A DNA stretch of 64,000 nt from Microbispora hainanensis (GTDB lineage Bacteria; Actinomycetota; Actinomycetes; Streptosporangiales; Streptosporangiaceae), in assembly GCF_036186745.1 (NCBI RefSeq), contig NZ_CP108086.1:930001-994000 (forward strand). The letters run 5' to 3'. Both the position numbers and the translations under genes were made by a program. The stretch's first letter is position 1, and each line of letters opens with the position of its first letter. Under the pieces are notes generated by a model, which searched no databases, had not been told where the DNA came from, and saw only the letters and a list, made by a program, of their open reading frames with translations. Shown here one piece after another: positions 40,385 through 48,538 of this stretch.

Positions 40385-40774
40385 ATGACCCTGCCGGTGA
40401 TCGAAGAGGGCGCGAAGAAGTCCAACGTGCTGTGGCTCGGCCTGCCGTCCGGGGTCCGGCTGGCCTGGCACGCCTGGCACGACGGTGCGATCTACGTGGT
40501 GACCGGCGGACAGGAGCAGTCGCTTCCCGGGCTGGCCGAGCTCGCCGCCGCCCGGGGCGAGATCGAGGTGGTCCTGCGCAGCAAGGACAACGGCGCCGAG
40601 CTCGTCCGTTTCCCTGCCGCCGCCGAGGTGGTGGACCAGGCGGCCGCCCCGGAGGCCGTGGCCGCGCTGGCCAAGGAGCGCCTCAACGCCCGCGACGCCG
40701 CCGGTCTGACCACCCGCTGGGCCGAGGGGTCCACCGTCGTACGGCTCACCCCTCGGATCAACCCTCAGACCTGA
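40385..40774 (+). CDS. Conserved actinobacterial hypothetical protein, 129 aa
   Basis: Starts ATG 40385 (MTLPVIEEGAKKSNVLWLGL). Reads as a small beta-barrel-like protein (VLWLGLPSGVRLAWHAWHDG, IYVVTGGQEQSLPGL, EIEVVLRSKDNGAELVRFPA) and then a helix (DQAAAPEAVAALAKERLNAR). The pattern recalls split-barrel FMN-binding folds, but I cannot confirm that. No signal peptide or Cys. Its stop TGA abuts the EamA gene's stop on the other strand, forming TGATCA. Confidence 0.65.
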   Translation: MTLPVIEEGAKKSNVLWLGLPSGVRLAWHAWHDGAIYVVTGGQEQSLPGLAELAAARGEIEVVLRSKDNGAELVRFPAAAEVVDQAAAPEAVAALAKERLNARDAAGLTTRWAEGSTVVRLTPRINPQT

Positions 40775-41719
40775 TCAGACGCGTACGGTCTCCACCGTCT
40801 CGGCCGCGTGGCGCTCGGAGCCGAGCCGTACGGTCGCGGTCTGGGCCAGCAGGGCCCCGGCGAGCACGATGACGCCTCCGGCGATCTGGGCGGCTCCCAG
40901 GCGCTCGCCGAGCAGCACCCAGGCGACCAGCGCCCCCGCGATGACCTCCACCGAGGCGACCGTCGAGCCGACCGCGGCCGACAGCCGCCGCACGGCCGTG
41001 ACCCCGGTGGCGTACGCGACCACTGTGGCCACCACGACCAGCACCACGACGGCCACGGCGACGGGGATCGTGCGGCCGGAGACCTCGGCGGCGCGGGTGA
41101 ACGCCGCCCAGTCGATGTTCCAGGGCCGGGAGACGGGCAGCAGGACCACCGCCGAGCCGAGCATGCCCCAGCCGATCAGGCCCAGCGTGTCCACGTCGTC
41201 GCCGAACGAATCGCTCATCAGGAAATATCCGGCGCAGCAGGCGGCGGCGAGCAGGGCGAGCAGCAGTCCGAGCGCGTCGAGGCGCAGCCCCTCCCAGACC
41301 TGCACGACGATCGCGAGCCCCACGACCGCGATCAGCGCCCCCAGGTAGGCCGAGCGCGGCAGCCGCAGCCGCCGGACGAACCGTACCCACAGGACCACCA
41401 GCACCGGCGAGGTGTACTCGATCAGCAGCGTCACGCCGACCGGCAGCCGGGTGATGGCCACGAAATACAGGGCCTGCACGGCCGCCACGGCGATCGCGGC
41501 GTACGCCGCGAAGAACAGGAGGCGGTCGCGGGGGATGCGCAGCGCGCGCGGCTTCACGACGGCCAGGACCGCCAGCAGGAGCACGCCGGCCCCCGCCATG
41601 CGGATCCAGACGGCCTCCAGCGGCGCGAGCCCGGCCACGCCGAGGATCTTCGCCATCGGTCCGGAGAACCCGAAGCAGAAGGCCGAGACGCCCGCGATCG
41701 CCAGGCTGACAGCCCTCAT
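40775..41719 (-). CDS. EamA/DMT-superfamily transporter
   Basis: 314 residues from ATG 41719; GTG 41725 is possible. Ten hydrophobic segments in two EamA repeats, for example AVSLAIAGVSAFCFGFSG, YAAIAVAAVQALYFVAI, LPVGVTLLIEYTSPVLVVLW and STVASVEVIAGALVAWVLLG then ERLGAAQIAGG. The TSPV and SVEVIxxxLxAxxLLGE wordings are EamA landmarks. It likely exports a small metabolite or amino acid across the cytoplasmic membrane. Specificity unknown. Confidence 0.92.
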   Translation of the reverse strand: MRAVSLAIAGVSAFCFGFSGPMAKILGVAGLAPLEAVWIRMAGAGVLLLAVLAVVKPRALRIPRDRLLFFAAYAAIAVAAVQALYFVAITRLPVGVTLLIEYTSPVLVVLWVRFVRRLRLPRSAYLGALIAVVGLAIVVQVWEGLRLDALGLLLALLAAACCAGYFLMSDSFGDDVDTLGLIGWGMLGSAVVLLPVSRPWNIDWAAFTRAAEVSGRTIPVAVAVVVLVVVATVVAYATGVTAVRRLSAAVGSTVASVEVIAGALVAWVLLGERLGAAQIAGGVIVLAGALLAQTATVRLGSERHAAETVETVRV

Positions 41720-41804
41720 CGTCACCTGCCCATGTAATTACCAATAAACGGCTTTGATCCTGTCATAACCGGGAGCGGTCCGCATCCTTGCGTAACCTGA
41801 CAGA

Positions 41805-43010
41805 GTGGATCGGATCTTCGTGGCCCGCCTGGCGGGGCTGGCGGTCTTCGACCCGGCCGGCGACCAGATCGGCCGGATCCGGGACGTCGTCGTCTCGCTG
41901 CGGGGGCCGCTGCTCCCTCGCGTCCACGGCTTCGTCGTGGAGGTCCAGCCACGCCGCCGGGTCTTCCTGCCGATCACCAGGATCACCAGCATCGAGGCCC
42001 GCGCCCTCATCTTCACCGGCAAGCTCAACATGCGCAGGTTCGAGCGCCGCGACACCGAGACGCTGGCCATCGGGGAGATGCTCGACCGCACCGTCGAATA
42101 CAAGGGCGAGCGGGTGACCGTACAGGACCTCGCCATGGAGCAGCCGCGGCCGTCCGAGTGGCTCATCACGAAGGTCGCGATACGCCGCGGCACGCGGCGC
42201 AGGGGCGAGACGCTGATCGTGGACTGGGACGAGGTCACCGGCTTCACCGGGATCCAGAAGGACCAGGGCGCGGCCAACCTGCTCGCCGTCTTCGAGGCGC
42301 TGCGCCCGGCCGACCTGGCGAACATGCTGCACGAGCTGCCCACCAAGCGGATGGCCGAGGTCGCCGCCGCCCTGGACGACGACCGGCTCGCCGACGTCCT
42401 GGAGGAGCTGCCCGAGCGCGACCAGGTGCTCGTGCTCAGCCGGCTGCACCGCGAGCGGGCCGCCGACGTGCTGGAGGAGATGAGCCCGGACGACGCCGCC
42501 GACCTCCTGCAGGAGCTGCCCGCGGAGCAGGCCGAGGGGCTGCTGCGGCTCATGGTGCCGGAGGAGGCCGCGCCGGTGCGGCGGCTGCTGACCTACGGCG
42601 AGTTCACCGCCGGCGGCATGATGACGACCGAGCCGGTCATCCTCCCGCCGACCTCGACCGTGGCCGAGGCCCTCGCGCACATCCGCCAGCAGGAGCAGAC
42701 CCCCGCCATCGCCGCGCAGGTGTACGTGACCCGCCCGCCGACCGAGACCCCGACCGGGCGCTACCTGGGGGTGGCGCACTTCCAGCGCCTGCTGCGGGAG
42801 CCTCCGTCGACACTGCTCGGCAGCGTGGTAGACATCACGGTGGACCCGATCAGGCCCGAGCTCACGGTGCGCGAGGTGGCGTCGTATCTCGCGACGTACA
42901 ACCTGGTCGCGGTCCCCGTCGTGGACGAGCTGGGCCGGCTGCTCGGCGCGGTGACCGTCGACGACGTGCTCGACCACATGCTGCCGGAGGACTGGCGGGA
43001 GCGCCCATGA
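41805..43010 (+). CDS. Soluble MgtE N-domain/CBS protein with PRC-barrel-like start
   Basis: 401 residues from GTG 41805. The start (FDPAGDQIGRIRDVVVSLRG) resembles a PRC barrel, and residues 75-150 hold a second similar unit. The middle is an MgtE N-terminal superhelical domain (ALRPADLANMLHELPTKRMA, DVLEELPERDQVLVLSRL, DAADLLQELPAEQAEGLLRL). Then come paired CBS motifs (MMTTEPVILPPTSTVAEALA, VAVPVVDELGRLLGAVTVDD). The MgtE membrane pore is absent, so this is a Mg- or nucleotide-sensing module without a channel. Overlaps the DUF1003 gene by 4 bp. Equivalent to Rv1232c by synteny. Confidence 0.88.
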   Translation: MDRIFVARLAGLAVFDPAGDQIGRIRDVVVSLRGPLLPRVHGFVVEVQPRRRVFLPITRITSIEARALIFTGKLNMRRFERRDTETLAIGEMLDRTVEYKGERVTVQDLAMEQPRPSEWLITKVAIRRGTRRRGETLIVDWDEVTGFTGIQKDQGAANLLAVFEALRPADLANMLHELPTKRMAEVAAALDDDRLADVLEELPERDQVLVLSRLHRERAADVLEEMSPDDAADLLQELPAEQAEGLLRLMVPEEAAPVRRLLTYGEFTAGGMMTTEPVILPPTSTVAEALAHIRQQEQTPAIAAQVYVTRPPTETPTGRYLGVAHFQRLLREPPSTLLGSVVDITVDPIRPELTVREVASYLATYNLVAVPVVDELGRLLGAVTVDDVLDHMLPEDWRERP

Positions 43011-43501
43011 CCGAACGCCTCGACCAGCCGCGCGAGCTGACGCCCCGCCTGCGGCTCTACTACGACCCCGAGGCGTTCGGCCAGCTCTCGGAACGGATCG
43101 CGCGGTTCCTGGGGACCGCCCGGTTCATCGTCTACATGACGGTGTTCGTGGGGTTCTGGCTGCTGTGGAACGTGTTCGCGCCGTACAAGTTCGACCCCTA
43201 CCCGTTCATCTTCCTGACCCTGATGCTCTCGCTCCAGGCGTCGTACGCCGCGCCGCTGATCCTGCTCGCGCAGAACCGGCAGGCCGACCGCGACCGCGTC
43301 CAGTACGAGCAGGACAGGATGGCGGCCGAGCGCAACCAGGCCGAGATCGAGTACCTCACCCGCGAGATCGCCGGGCTGCGCATCGCGCTCGGCGAGGTGG
43401 CCACACGCGACTACATCCGCTCGGAGCTCCAGCGCCTGCAGGAGGAGCTGAGCGAGATCGGGACGAGATCGCGTGGGGCGGGTTCGGAGGATTCCCGCTG
43501 A
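43007..43501 (+). CDS. DUF1003 membrane protein
   Basis: 164 residues, start overlapping the previous stop (ATGA). Two membrane segments (RFIVYMTVFVGFWLLWNVFA and YPFIFLTLMLSLQASYAAPL), then LILLAQNRQADRDR, the DUF1003 signature, and a coiled-coil-like C-terminus (AERNQAEIEYLTREIAGLRI, LQRLQEELSEIG). The coupled gene is a soluble MgtE-like sensor, suggesting the two act together at the membrane, perhaps in magnesium response (inference). Function of DUF1003 unknown. Confidence 0.9.
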   Translation: MTERLDQPRELTPRLRLYYDPEAFGQLSERIARFLGTARFIVYMTVFVGFWLLWNVFAPYKFDPYPFIFLTLMLSLQASYAAPLILLAQNRQADRDRVQYEQDRMAAERNQAEIEYLTREIAGLRIALGEVATRDYIRSELQRLQEELSEIGTRSRGAGSEDSR

Positions 43502-43518
43502 GTCCATAGCATGGATTC

Positions 43519-44658
43519 ATGGCACCATCCCCTGAACTGGTCATGGCCGCGCTGGCGACGGTGAACGATCCGGAGATCCGCCGGCCGATCACCGAGCTCG
43601 GCATGGTCAAGAACGTCGACATCTCCCCCGACGGGGTGGTGCGCGTTGGCGTGTACCTGACCGTCGCCGGCTGCCCGCTGAAGGACACCATCACGCGCGA
43701 CGTCACCGGCGCCGTGTCGCGGATCGACGGCGTGTCCCGCGTCCACGTCGACATGGACGTCATGAGCGCCGAGCAGCGCAAGGAACTGCAGACGAAGCTC
43801 CGCGGCGACCGCGGGCCCGAAAAGGAGATCCCCTTCGCCAAGCCCGGCTCGCTGACCCGCGTGTTCGCGGTGGCGAGCGGCAAGGGCGGCGTCGGCAAGT
43901 CGTCGGTCACGGTGAACCTCGCCGCCGCGATGGCCTCCCAGGGCCTGAAGGTCGGCGTCGTCGACGCCGACATCTACGGCCACTCGGTGCCGCGCATGCT
44001 CGGCGTGAGCGAGCGGCCCACCAAGGTCGAAGACATGATCATGCCGCCGGTCGCGCACGACATCAAGGTCATCTCGGTCGGCATGTTCAAGCCCGAGGGC
44101 AACACCCCGGTGGTGTGGCGCGGCCCGATGCTCGACCGCGCGCTCTACCAGTTCCTCACCGACGTCTACTGGGGCGACCTCGACGTCCTGCTCATGGACC
44201 TGCCCCCGGGCACCGGCGACATCGCGATCTCGGTCGCCCAGCGCATGCCCACGGCCGAGATCCTCGTCGTGACGACCCCGCAGCAGGCCGCCGCAGAGGT
44301 GGCCGAGCGCGCCGGGTCGATCGCGGCCCAGACCCACCAGCAGATCGCCGGCGTCATCGAGAACATGGCGTGGCTGCCCTGCCCGCACTGCGACGAGCGC
44401 ATCTCGGTGTTCGGCGAGGGCGGCGGCCAGACCGTGGCCGACGCGCTGACCCGCACACTGGGCGCGCGTGTGCCGCTGCTCGGCCAGGTGCCGATCGACA
44501 TGCGGCTGCGTGAGGGCGGCGACGAGGGCAAGCCGCTCGTGCTGACCGACCCCGACGCCCCGGCGGCCGCGGAGCTGCGCCGGATCGCGGCCGGGCTCGG
44601 CAAGAAGTCGACCAGCCTCAAGGGCCTGAAGCTCGACATCTCACCGGTCAAGCACTGA
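43519..44658 (+). CDS. mrp: Mrp/NBP35-type iron-sulfur cluster carrier ATPase
   Basis: 379 residues. The N-terminal MIP18/DUF59 domain (ATVNDPEIRRPITELGMVKN then VAGCPLKDTI) is followed by the P-loop domain: SGKGGVGKSSVTVNLA (deviant Walker A), VDADIYGHSVPRMLG, VWRGPMLDRAL, MDLPPGTGD and the cluster-binding CPHC motif. It binds and delivers Fe-S clusters to target apoproteins. 17 bp after the DUF1003 stop, so in the same operon. Equivalent to Rv1229c by synteny. Confidence 0.95.
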   Translation: MAPSPELVMAALATVNDPEIRRPITELGMVKNVDISPDGVVRVGVYLTVAGCPLKDTITRDVTGAVSRIDGVSRVHVDMDVMSAEQRKELQTKLRGDRGPEKEIPFAKPGSLTRVFAVASGKGGVGKSSVTVNLAAAMASQGLKVGVVDADIYGHSVPRMLGVSERPTKVEDMIMPPVAHDIKVISVGMFKPEGNTPVVWRGPMLDRALYQFLTDVYWGDLDVLLMDLPPGTGDIAISVAQRMPTAEILVVTTPQQAAAEVAERAGSIAAQTHQQIAGVIENMAWLPCPHCDERISVFGEGGGQTVADALTRTLGARVPLLGQVPIDMRLREGGDEGKPLVLTDPDAPAAAELRRIAAGLGKKSTSLKGLKLDISPVKH

Positions 44659-44679
44659 CTCGAGCGCTGACCAGCCCGA

Positions 44680-45030
44680 TCAGGTCGCCTCGTTGTCGTA
44701 CGGCGGGATCTCCCCCACGCCCAGTTCCGGCGTGGGGGCGGAGACCGGCTCGGCCACGGTCGTCGTCGAGGTGTCGTTCCAGTCCTTCTCGAGGTCGTCG
44801 AGCAGGTGCTTGCGCACGAAGTTCTTGGGGTTGAGGTCGGCCGGGTCGAAGTTGGCGAACTCAGGCCCCATGTTGGCCTGCAGGTCCGCCTTCGCGTTGT
44901 TGGCCATCTGCCGGAGCTGCCGCAGCGTACGGCCCGCCTGTGAGGCGGCCTGGGGCAGTTTCTCCGGCCCGAAGACGACCAGGGCGATCACCACCAACGC
45001 CAGGGCCTCCCCCCAGCCGAGTCCGAACAT
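44680..45030 (-). CDS. tatB: Sec-independent protein translocase subunit TatB
   Basis: 116 residues from ATG 45030 (MFGLGWGEALALVVIALVVF then GPEKLP), the TatA/B hairpin start: short membrane helix, FGPEKLP hinge, amphipathic helix (ASQAGRTLRQLRQMANNAKA). The long acidic C-terminal tail and the position directly downstream of htrA/anti-sigma/sigE indicate TatB rather than TatA. It forms the twin-arginine substrate receptor with TatC, which lies elsewhere. Convergent with mrp. Confidence 0.92.
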   Translation of the reverse strand: MFGLGWGEALALVVIALVVFGPEKLPQAASQAGRTLRQLRQMANNAKADLQANMGPEFANFDPADLNPKNFVRKHLLDDLEKDWNDTSTTTVAEPVSAPTPELGVGEIPPYDNEAT

Positions 45031-45119
45031 GGCGATCTCCTCCTGCACGTGCGACTGAATTCAGACTAATGCCCGCTCCCCGCACTGTGGACAGGGGACG
45101 CCCGGCTCTCAGGACGCGC

Positions 45120-46409
45120 TCATGAGGGTCGCGCGGTGGGGGCGGGGGCCGCGCCGACCGTGACCGTCGCCGTCCGCACCTCGCCGTCGTGCCGGAATTT
45201 GATCCGCACCTGGTCGCCGGGGGCCTTGCTGCGGATGGTGACGATCAGCTCCCGGCTGTCGCTCACGGGCTGGCCGTCGACCTCCAGGATGACGTCCCCC
45301 GCGTGCAGGCCCGCCTTGGCGGCCGGGCCTCCCGGCGTGACCGGCACGGCGCCGCTCTCCGTCCGGGTGGCGATCCGCACCCCCTTGCCCTGGTAGCTCT
45401 GGTCGATCGTGATGCCGATCCTGGAGGTGCGGGCCGTCCCGGTGGTGATGAGCTCCTGGGCGATCCGGCGCACCTGGTTGACCGGGATCGCGAAGCCGAG
45501 GCCGATGCTGCCGGACTGCTGGCCGAGCAGGGAACCGCCGACGGTGGCGATCGCCGAGTTCACCCCGATCACCTCGCCCGCGGCGTTGACCAGCGGGCCG
45601 CCTGAGTTGCCGGGGTTGATGGCGGCGTCCGTCTGGATCGCGTTGATGAGCGCGTAGTCGGACCCGGTGCTGCCGCCCGCCTCGACGGGCCGGTTGAGCG
45701 AGCTCACGATGCCCGTGGTGACCGTGCCGCTCAGCCCGAGGGGCGAGCCGACCGCGATGACCGGGTCGCCGACCACCACGCCGTCGGAGTTGCCGAGGGG
45801 CAGCTCCGGCGCCCGGACGGTCCCGTCCGGCTTGACGACCGCGATGTCGGAGTTGGGGTCGCGGCCGACGACGCGCGCCCCCGAGGAGCTGCGGTCGTTG
45901 TAACGGATGCGGATCTCCCCGGCCTGCCCCGCGACGGCCACCACATGGTTGTTCGTGACGATGTAGCCGCCCTTGACGACGAAGCCCGATCCGGTGCCCG
46001 ACTCGCTGTTGCCCTTGACCTCCAGTGAGACCACGCTGGGCAGGACCTTGGCGGCCACCCCGGCCACGGAGTCCGGCGGCCGGGCCGTGGGCTGCTTCGA
46101 CGGCGTGCTCAGCGTGTAGGAGGGGTCGATGCCGGAGGACGGGCGCGTCAGCAGGAACGTGCCCCAGCTCGCCACGCCGCCCGCCACCAGCGCGATGACC
46201 ACGGCCAGGGCGGCGAAGAGCGCGATGTTGGGGCCGCGCGGCTCCCGCTGCGGCCCGACAGGACAGAGCGGCGGCGGGGCCCAGCCGGGGCCCATGCCGT
46301 ACGGACCGGTGGCGGGCGCGGGGCCGTCGGGAGGCCCCTGCGGCTCCTCGCCCGCGGGCAGGAACTCGGGCCGGTCCGACGCGCCGTACGGACGCGAATT
46401 GTCGGTCAT
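45120..46409 (-). CDS. htrA: HtrA-like membrane-anchored serine protease with PDZ domain
   Basis: 429 residues from ATG 46409. Pro/Gly-rich cytoplasmic head, membrane helix at 61-85 (NIALFAALAVVIALVAGGVA), trypsin-like domain with His155 (VTNNHVVAV), Asp188 (PNSDIAVVKP) and Ser269 (NPGNSGGPLVN), and a PDZ domain at about 335-420 (GPAAKAGLHAGDVILEVDGQ). It is a periplasmic-side quality-control protease. Order sigE - anti-sigma - htrA - tatB is the conserved envelope-stress locus (Rv1221-Rv1224). It may degrade the anti-sigma factor or misfolded exported proteins (family knowledge). Confidence 0.95.
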   Translation of the reverse strand: MTDNSRPYGASDRPEFLPAGEEPQGPPDGPAPATGPYGMGPGWAPPPLCPVGPQREPRGPNIALFAALAVVIALVAGGVASWGTFLLTRPSSGIDPSYTLSTPSKQPTARPPDSVAGVAAKVLPSVVSLEVKGNSESGTGSGFVVKGGYIVTNNHVVAVAGQAGEIRIRYNDRSSSGARVVGRDPNSDIAVVKPDGTVRAPELPLGNSDGVVVGDPVIAVGSPLGLSGTVTTGIVSSLNRPVEAGGSTGSDYALINAIQTDAAINPGNSGGPLVNAAGEVIGVNSAIATVGGSLLGQQSGSIGLGFAIPVNQVRRIAQELITTGTARTSRIGITIDQSYQGKGVRIATRTESGAVPVTPGGPAAKAGLHAGDVILEVDGQPVSDSRELIVTIRSKAPGDQVRIKFRHDGEVRTATVTVGAAPAPTARPS

Positions 46410-46515
46410 CGCGGCAGTCACTCCTCGCACACGGCGTCATCCGCTGGGCAGCCGCGGTAACGAGGAAGACGGCACACGACGGCTGCGGTGTCCGATCGTA
46501 TGCCGTTCCCTCGGA

Positions 46516-47079
46516 TCAGCGCGAAAGACCCCTGGTGACGCTCGGTGACGGGGTGGGTGACACGCTCACCACGGGCGCCTTGTTCTGCGCGGGATGCTGT
46601 ACGAACATCTGCCCGGGTGTCGGGTTCGGGTTGGCCGTGGATCCTCCGGCCATGAGCATGGTGCCGAGGGCGACGGCGGCGCCGGCCATTCCCACGGCGA
46701 CGTATCCCGCCCTTCTGGCCCTTCCGGACCGCCCCGGTCCCGATCGTCCCTCGTCCCGGCCCCTGGGCCGGTTGTCCATGGGTCCGGCGGCGTGCATGCC
46801 GGGAAGCCGCCCGGCGCCGAAGGCCGGATGGTCGGGAAAGGGCCGCATCCGCGGCGGCAACGGCCCTCCGGGCTCCGCCATGCGCAGCAGCGACATGGTG
46901 AGGTCCGCCGGCATGGCGGGCGGATCCATGGACCGCAGGCGGGTCTTCAGCGCGCGCATCGCGTCGACCTCCGCGCGGCAGTCCGCGCAGAACGTCAGGT
47001 GCGCGAGCGCGCGTTCCCGCTCGTTGTGACTGAGTTCGCCGTCGATGAGCGCGGAGACGCGCTCGCCAAGATGACTCAC
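46516..47079 (-). CDS. rseA: Zinc-binding anti-sigma factor (RseA-like) of SigE
   Basis: 187 residues from GTG 47079, which overlaps the sigE stop (GTGA). ZAS-type motif HLTFCADC with His27, Cys31 and Cys34. A linker rich in Pro/Gly/Arg and a single membrane helix at about 124-146 ([20 protein letters not shown]) are followed by an external Ser/Pro tail. It binds SigE in the cytoplasm and releases it on envelope or redox stress. Translational coupling with sigE keeps the pair balanced. GGGAGGG serves as RBS inside the sigE end. Confidence 0.92.
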   Translation of the reverse strand: MSHLGERVSALIDGELSHNERERALAHLTFCADCRAEVDAMRALKTRLRSMDPPAMPADLTMSLLRMAEPGGPLPPRMRPFPDHPAFGAGRLPGMHAAGPMDNRPRGRDEGRSGPGRSGRARRAGYVAVGMAGAAVALGTMLMAGGSTANPNPTPGQMFVQHPAQNKAPVVSVSPTPSPSVTRGLSR

Positions 47080-47714
47080 AGTCCCTCCCTGCTGATAGAA
47101 GGGGGGGTTTGATCGCCGTTCCGGTTCGCGGAGGGCGCCCGGTGGTCGAGCGCCTCCCGCAGCTGGGCGCGGCCGCGATGGATGCGGCTGCGCACCGTGC
47201 CGAGTTTCACGCCGAGCGTCGCGGCGATCTCCTCGTAGGACAGTCCCTCGATGTCGCACAGCACCACGGCCGCCCGGAACTCCGGCGCCAGGGCGTCGAG
47301 CGCGGCCTGGATGTCGGGCTCCAGATGCGCGTCGTCGTACGCCTGCGCGGGCGACGGCTCGCGGCCGTGCAGCCGCTCGGCGGCGTCGTCCGCCAGCCCC
47401 TCGAAGCGGATGCGCTGCCTGCGCCGCGCCATGTCGAGGAAGAGGTTCGTCGTGATCCGGTGCAGCCACCCCTCGAACGTGCCCGGGGTGTAGCTCGACA
47501 GGGACCGGAAGACCCGGACGAAGACTTCCTGAGTGAGGTCCTCGGCATCGTGGACGTTGCCCGTCAGCCGATAGGCCAGCCGGTAGACCCGAGTGGAATG
47601 AGTTCGGACGACCTCCTCCCAGGTGGGAGGCGTCCAGCCGGACACCGAAGTCTCCGCCTGGTGGTCGTGCTCGTCCACCGGCATTCCTCTCTGCAGGATC
47701 GTCGCTACAGCCAT
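47076..47714 (-). CDS. sigE: ECF RNA polymerase sigma factor SigE
   Basis: 212 residues from ATG 47714; an internal ATG at 47684 is possible. Region 2: [20 protein letters not shown] then [10 protein letters not shown], and [20 protein letters not shown]. Region 4: [20 protein letters not shown] then [18 protein letters not shown]. It has an N-terminal extension ([20 protein letters not shown]), as in mycobacterial SigE. It directs transcription of envelope-stress genes and is held by the downstream anti-sigma factor. Divergent from the O-methyltransferase gene. Confidence 0.94.
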   Translation of the reverse strand: MAVATILQRGMPVDEHDHQAETSVSGWTPPTWEEVVRTHSTRVYRLAYRLTGNVHDAEDLTQEVFVRVFRSLSSYTPGTFEGWLHRITTNLFLDMARRRQRIRFEGLADDAAERLHGREPSPAQAYDDAHLEPDIQAALDALAPEFRAAVVLCDIEGLSYEEIAATLGVKLGTVRSRIHRGRAQLREALDHRAPSANRNGDQTPPSISREGL

Positions 47715-47869
47715 AGTGCCTGGTTTCGCCCCTTCCTGCGCACCGCGGGCTGAGCGGTCTCTTACAAAGACCGTTCAAAGCGTGCAACGTCCCCGTTGTG
47801 GCGTGAGTTCCCGTTCCGGTCCGACTCCCCTAGGCTGCGTCCAAGATGAAGCAGGGGAGGGAGAGGCCG

Positions 47870-48499
47870 ATGGCGACACCGGCCAGCCTGGAGTACGCGG
47901 AGGAGTTCGTCCCGGAGGACGACATCCTGCGAACCGCGCGCCGGCGTGGCATCGAGGTCGGGGCGCGCCCGATCCTGCCCGGGTGCGGAGCGGCGCTCTG
48001 CTTCCTCGCCACCGTGGTGAACGCACGCTCGGTGGTGGAGGTCGGCACCGGGTGCGGGGTCTCCGGCCTGTGGCTGCTGCGCGGTATGCGCCCGGACGGC
48101 ACGCTCACGAGCGTGGATGTGGAGCCGGAGCATCAGCGCATGGCCCGGCAGACGTTCGCGGAGGCGGGGTTCTCCGGCAGCCGCATCCGCCTGATCGGCG
48201 GGCGCGCGCTCGACGTCCTTCCCCGCCTCGCCGACGGCGGCTACGACATGGTCTTCTGCGACGCGGCCAAGCAGGAGTACATCGACTACCTCACCGAGTC
48301 GGTGCGGCTGCTGCGCCGGGGCGGGGTCGTCGTCTTCGGCGACGCCTTCTGCGACGACCAGGTGGCCGACCCCACCCAGCGCGACCCCGACACGGTCGCG
48401 CTCCGGGAGCTGGGCAAGCTCGTCAGGAACGACGAGCGGCTGCGGCCCCTGATGCTGCCGCTCGGCTCCGGGCTGCTGGCCGCCGTCAAGCTCGTCTGA
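47870..48499 (+). CDS. O-methyltransferase (class I, Rv1220c type)
   Basis: 209 residues from ATG 47870, preferred over ATG 47846 because GGGAGGGAG is then at normal spacing. SAM motif VVEVGTGCGVSGLWLLRGM, acidic SVDVEPEHQRMARQTF and YDMVFCDAAKQEYIDYL (metal/substrate-binding Asp) are typical of catechol-type O-methyltransferases. Conserved neighbour of sigE across actinobacteria. Substrate not known. Confidence 0.92.
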   Translation: MATPASLEYAEEFVPEDDILRTARRRGIEVGARPILPGCGAALCFLATVVNARSVVEVGTGCGVSGLWLLRGMRPDGTLTSVDVEPEHQRMARQTFAEAGFSGSRIRLIGGRALDVLPRLADGGYDMVFCDAAKQEYIDYLTESVRLLRRGGVVVFGDAFCDDQVADPTQRDPDTVALRELGKLVRNDERLRPLMLPLGSGLLAAVKLV

Positions 48500-48538
48500 G
48501 CCCGTTCACATCGGGTTCAGGGGCCGTTCAGGGGCCGT

